Of a DNA stretch of 64,000 bases, positions 62,435 through 64,000 are shown in pieces (the stretch's first letter is position 1; the number at the start of each line of letters is the position of its first letter). Both the position numbers and the translations under genes were made by a program. Origin of the DNA: Halovivax limisalsi (GTDB lineage: Archaea > Halobacteriota > Halobacteria > Halobacteriales > Natrialbaceae); assembly GCF_023093535.1 (NCBI RefSeq), contig NZ_CP095757.1:3162001-3226000 (forward strand), given 5' to 3'. The notes below the pieces were generated by a model. It was not told where the DNA came from, made no database searches, and was given only the letters and a program-made list of their open reading frames with translations.

Positions 62435-63124
62435 TTAATTCCCTCGTTCCGAACACAATCGCTCGTAAAGCCCGGCGAGTTCGGCGACCGGTAGCTGGCC
62501 GGGTGCCGTCGCGCGCTCCGCGTCGACCGGCGCGTAGCCGATCGTCGAGCCGTAGATGGGCGCGACGACGCGCGTGTGCGCCCCCAGTTGCCCCATCGCC
62601 ATCGTCGCGACCGACAGGCCGCGCTCGGTCGCCCGCGCCGTCGCCGACAGGAGGGCCAGCGTGTCCGCCGGCGCGTCCGGCGTGACGGCGAGTTTCGCGA
62701 CGTCGGCGTGCTCGCTCGCGCGGGCCAGCAGCCGCTCCATCGCCCGCTCGGACGGGGTCGCCTCGAAGTCGTGGACCGACGCGATGACGGCGACGCCGCG
62801 CTCGCTCGCCCGTTCGAGGAGCGAGCGGGCCGTCCCGCGCCGGATCGCCGCCAGTTCGACGTCGACGGCCGCGACGGGCTCGACCTCGATCGCGCGTTCG
62901 AGGGTGTCGAGCCGATCCGGTCCGCCCGACGCACCGCCCTCCCAGTCGGCCCGGTTGGTCGCGATGATCGGCAGCGGGCCGTCGTACGACCGGAGCGCGG
63001 TCAGGGGATCGTCGGCCAGGTCCAGCCGAAACTCGACGGCGTCGGCGTGCTCGCGAACGGCCGGCGCCGACGCGTCGGCCAGCGTGTCCGTGGCGGCCGC
63101 GAGGACGAACGATTCGAAGTTCAT
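62435..63124 (-). CDS. aroD: 3-dehydroquinate dehydratase, type I
   Basis: 229 residues. Schiff-base Lys in VAKLAVTP (about residue 144), catalytic His in IASVHDFEATP (about 122), acidic residue in VEFRLDLADD, and IYGSTIGYA near the C-terminus (Ser/Arg binding region). Removes water from 3-dehydroquinate to give 3-dehydroshikimate. ATG at 63124 follows the longer upstream frame. Next to the zinc-ribbon membrane protein gene, near aroB'. Confidence 0.92.
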   Translation of the reverse strand: MNFESFVLAAATDTLADASAPAVREHADAVEFRLDLADDPLTALRSYDGPLPIIATNRADWEGGASGGPDRLDTLERAIEVEPVAAVDVELAAIRRGTARSLLERASERGVAVIASVHDFEATPSERAMERLLARASEHADVAKLAVTPDAPADTLALLSATARATERGLSVATMAMGQLGAHTRVVAPIYGSTIGYAPVDAERATAPGQLPVAELAGLYERLCSERGN

Positions 63125-63231
63125 ACGGAGATGCGAGGGTCCCGCCGGCAAAAATCGTCGGATCGGCGGTCGGTCGCCCGGCGCGACGGGGTGCGATCGG
63201 GGGAGCCGAGGGGCGAGGTCACTGCACCCGC

Positions 63232-64000
63232 TCAGGCCATCCCGATGGTCTCCTCGGCCTCGAGGAGTTCGTGGTAGCGGTTGCGGATCGTGACCTCGGA
63301 GATGTCGGCGACCTCGCTGACGGCGGCCTGCGTGGTCTTCTCGTTTGTGAGGAGGGCGGCGGCGTACACCGCGGCGGCCGCGAGGCCGACCGGCGACTTG
63401 CCGGAGTGGACGCCCTTCTCCTTGGCGTTCTTCAGGAGCGATCGAGCGCGGTGCTCCGACTCGTCGGAGAGATCCAGGCCCGAGGCGAAGCGCGGCACGT
63501 AGCTCTCGGGGTCGGCGGGCTGGACCTCGAGGCCGAGTTCGCGCACCACGTAGCGGTAGGTGCGGGCGATCTCGTTCTTCTCGACGCGGCTGACGTCGGC
63601 GATTTCGTCGAGCGAACGGGGGACGCCGGCCTGGCGCGCGGCGGCGTAGACGCAGGCCGTCGAGACGCCCTCGATGGATCGGCCGGGGAGCAGATCCTCT
63701 TCGAGCGCGCGGCGGTAGATGACCGACGCCGTCTCGCGGACGTTCGTCGGCAGGCCGACGGCGCTGGCCATGCGGTCGATCTCGCCGAGCGCCTGCTTCA
63801 GGTTGCGCTCCTTGGAGTCACGCGTCCGGAAGCGCTCGTTCCACTTGCGCAGGCGCTGCATCTTCTCGCGCTGGCGAGAGCCGAGCGAGTTGCCGTAGGC
63901 GTCCTTGTTGCGCCAGTCGATGTTGGTCGACAGGCCCTTGTCGTGCATCGTGTTGGTGGTCGGGGCGCCGACGCGGGACTTCTCGTTCTTCTCGCTGGCG
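63232..64000 (-). CDS. tfb: Transcription initiation factor IIB, second copy, cut by the window edge
   Basis: The frame is open through 64000, so only the C-terminal part (256 codons including stop) is seen. It begins [33 protein letters not shown] (B-linker), then two cyclin folds with [39 protein letters not shown] and [54 protein letters not shown]. It differs from the copy at 12815 (for example NSLGSRQREKMQRLRKWNERFRT against its [22 protein letters not shown]), so it is a diverged paralogue. The zinc ribbon lies outside the window. Confidence 0.92.
   Translation of the reverse strand, partial: ASEKNEKSRVGAPTTNTMHDKGLSTNIDWRNKDAYGNSLGSRQREKMQRLRKWNERFRTRDSKERNLKQALGEIDRMASAVGLPTNVRETASVIYRRALEEDLLPGRSIEGVSTACVYAAARQAGVPRSLDEIADVSRVEKNEIARTYRYVVRELGLEVQPADPESYVPRFASGLDLSDESEHRARSLLKNAKEKGVHSGKSPVGLAAAAVYAAALLTNEKTTQAAVSEVADISEVTIRNRYHELLEAEETIGMA

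Overview
The window is about 64 kb of a haloarchaeal chromosome. The base composition is high in G+C, proteins are strongly acidic, most genes start with few or no leader bases about 25 to 30 bases after an A/T-rich TATA-like box, and the gene content is archaeal and halobacterial: TFB, SecE/NusG(Spt5), LonB, CTP-dependent riboflavin kinase, the F420 enzyme CofH, NreA, PurS, NMN adenylyltransferase NadM and the archaeal shikimate enzymes. I cannot name the genus from sequence alone.

Layout. Positions 1-7.4 kb hold cofactor and purine genes (ribB-ribK, a DICT-domain sensor coupled to cofH, purC, purU, purS-purQ). Positions 7.5-16.8 kb hold a multidomain histidine kinase, pyrophosphatase, a PadR regulator, RNase HI, a TFB and the repair factor NreA. 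Positions 16.8-34.9 kb are mostly ordinary haloarchaeal housekeeping and conserved small genes: CinA, an aminotransferase, an ArsA/Get3 ATPase, glycerate kinase, an SDR, endonuclease V, a rhomboid protease with a zinc finger, PolX, and lipoproteins. A small HTH + partner pair at 25.9-26.9 kb looks like a toxin-antitoxin module.

The most accessory stretch is 36.1-42.5 kb. It carries a secreted protein made of six exact-length 17-residue repeats, a jelly-roll-like partner, and a divergent 1201-residue secreted protein. That large protein has an N-terminal signal, an eight-repeat PQQ beta-propeller, DxDxD calcium-binding-like repeats, a helical pre-toxin-like region and a C-terminal PD-(D/E)xK nuclease-like domain. 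It is followed 17 bases later by a candidate immunity gene and then by a broken second nuclease-like module. I read this as an archaeal polymorphic toxin-immunity locus.

Positions 42.5-51 kb return to core genes (alanyl-tRNA editing protein, an MBF1-like protein, tRNA-Leu(GAG), a NUDIX hydrolase, NadM, LonB with a CPBP protease). Just after the tRNA lie two 170-bp near-identical hairpin-rich copies that begin with the tRNA 3' end. Positions 51.2-55.2 kb are the trpCBA operon followed by the gene for the first step of archaeal aromatic biosynthesis; aroB' and aroD of the same pathway lie at 60.7-63.1 kb. The trp promoter has three TGTACA-like boxes spaced exactly 10 bp. An A/T-rich island of about 2.2 kb (55.15-57.4 kb) separates two convergent native genes and carries one Tat-exported protein gene plus debris. 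A second TFB gene runs off the right edge.
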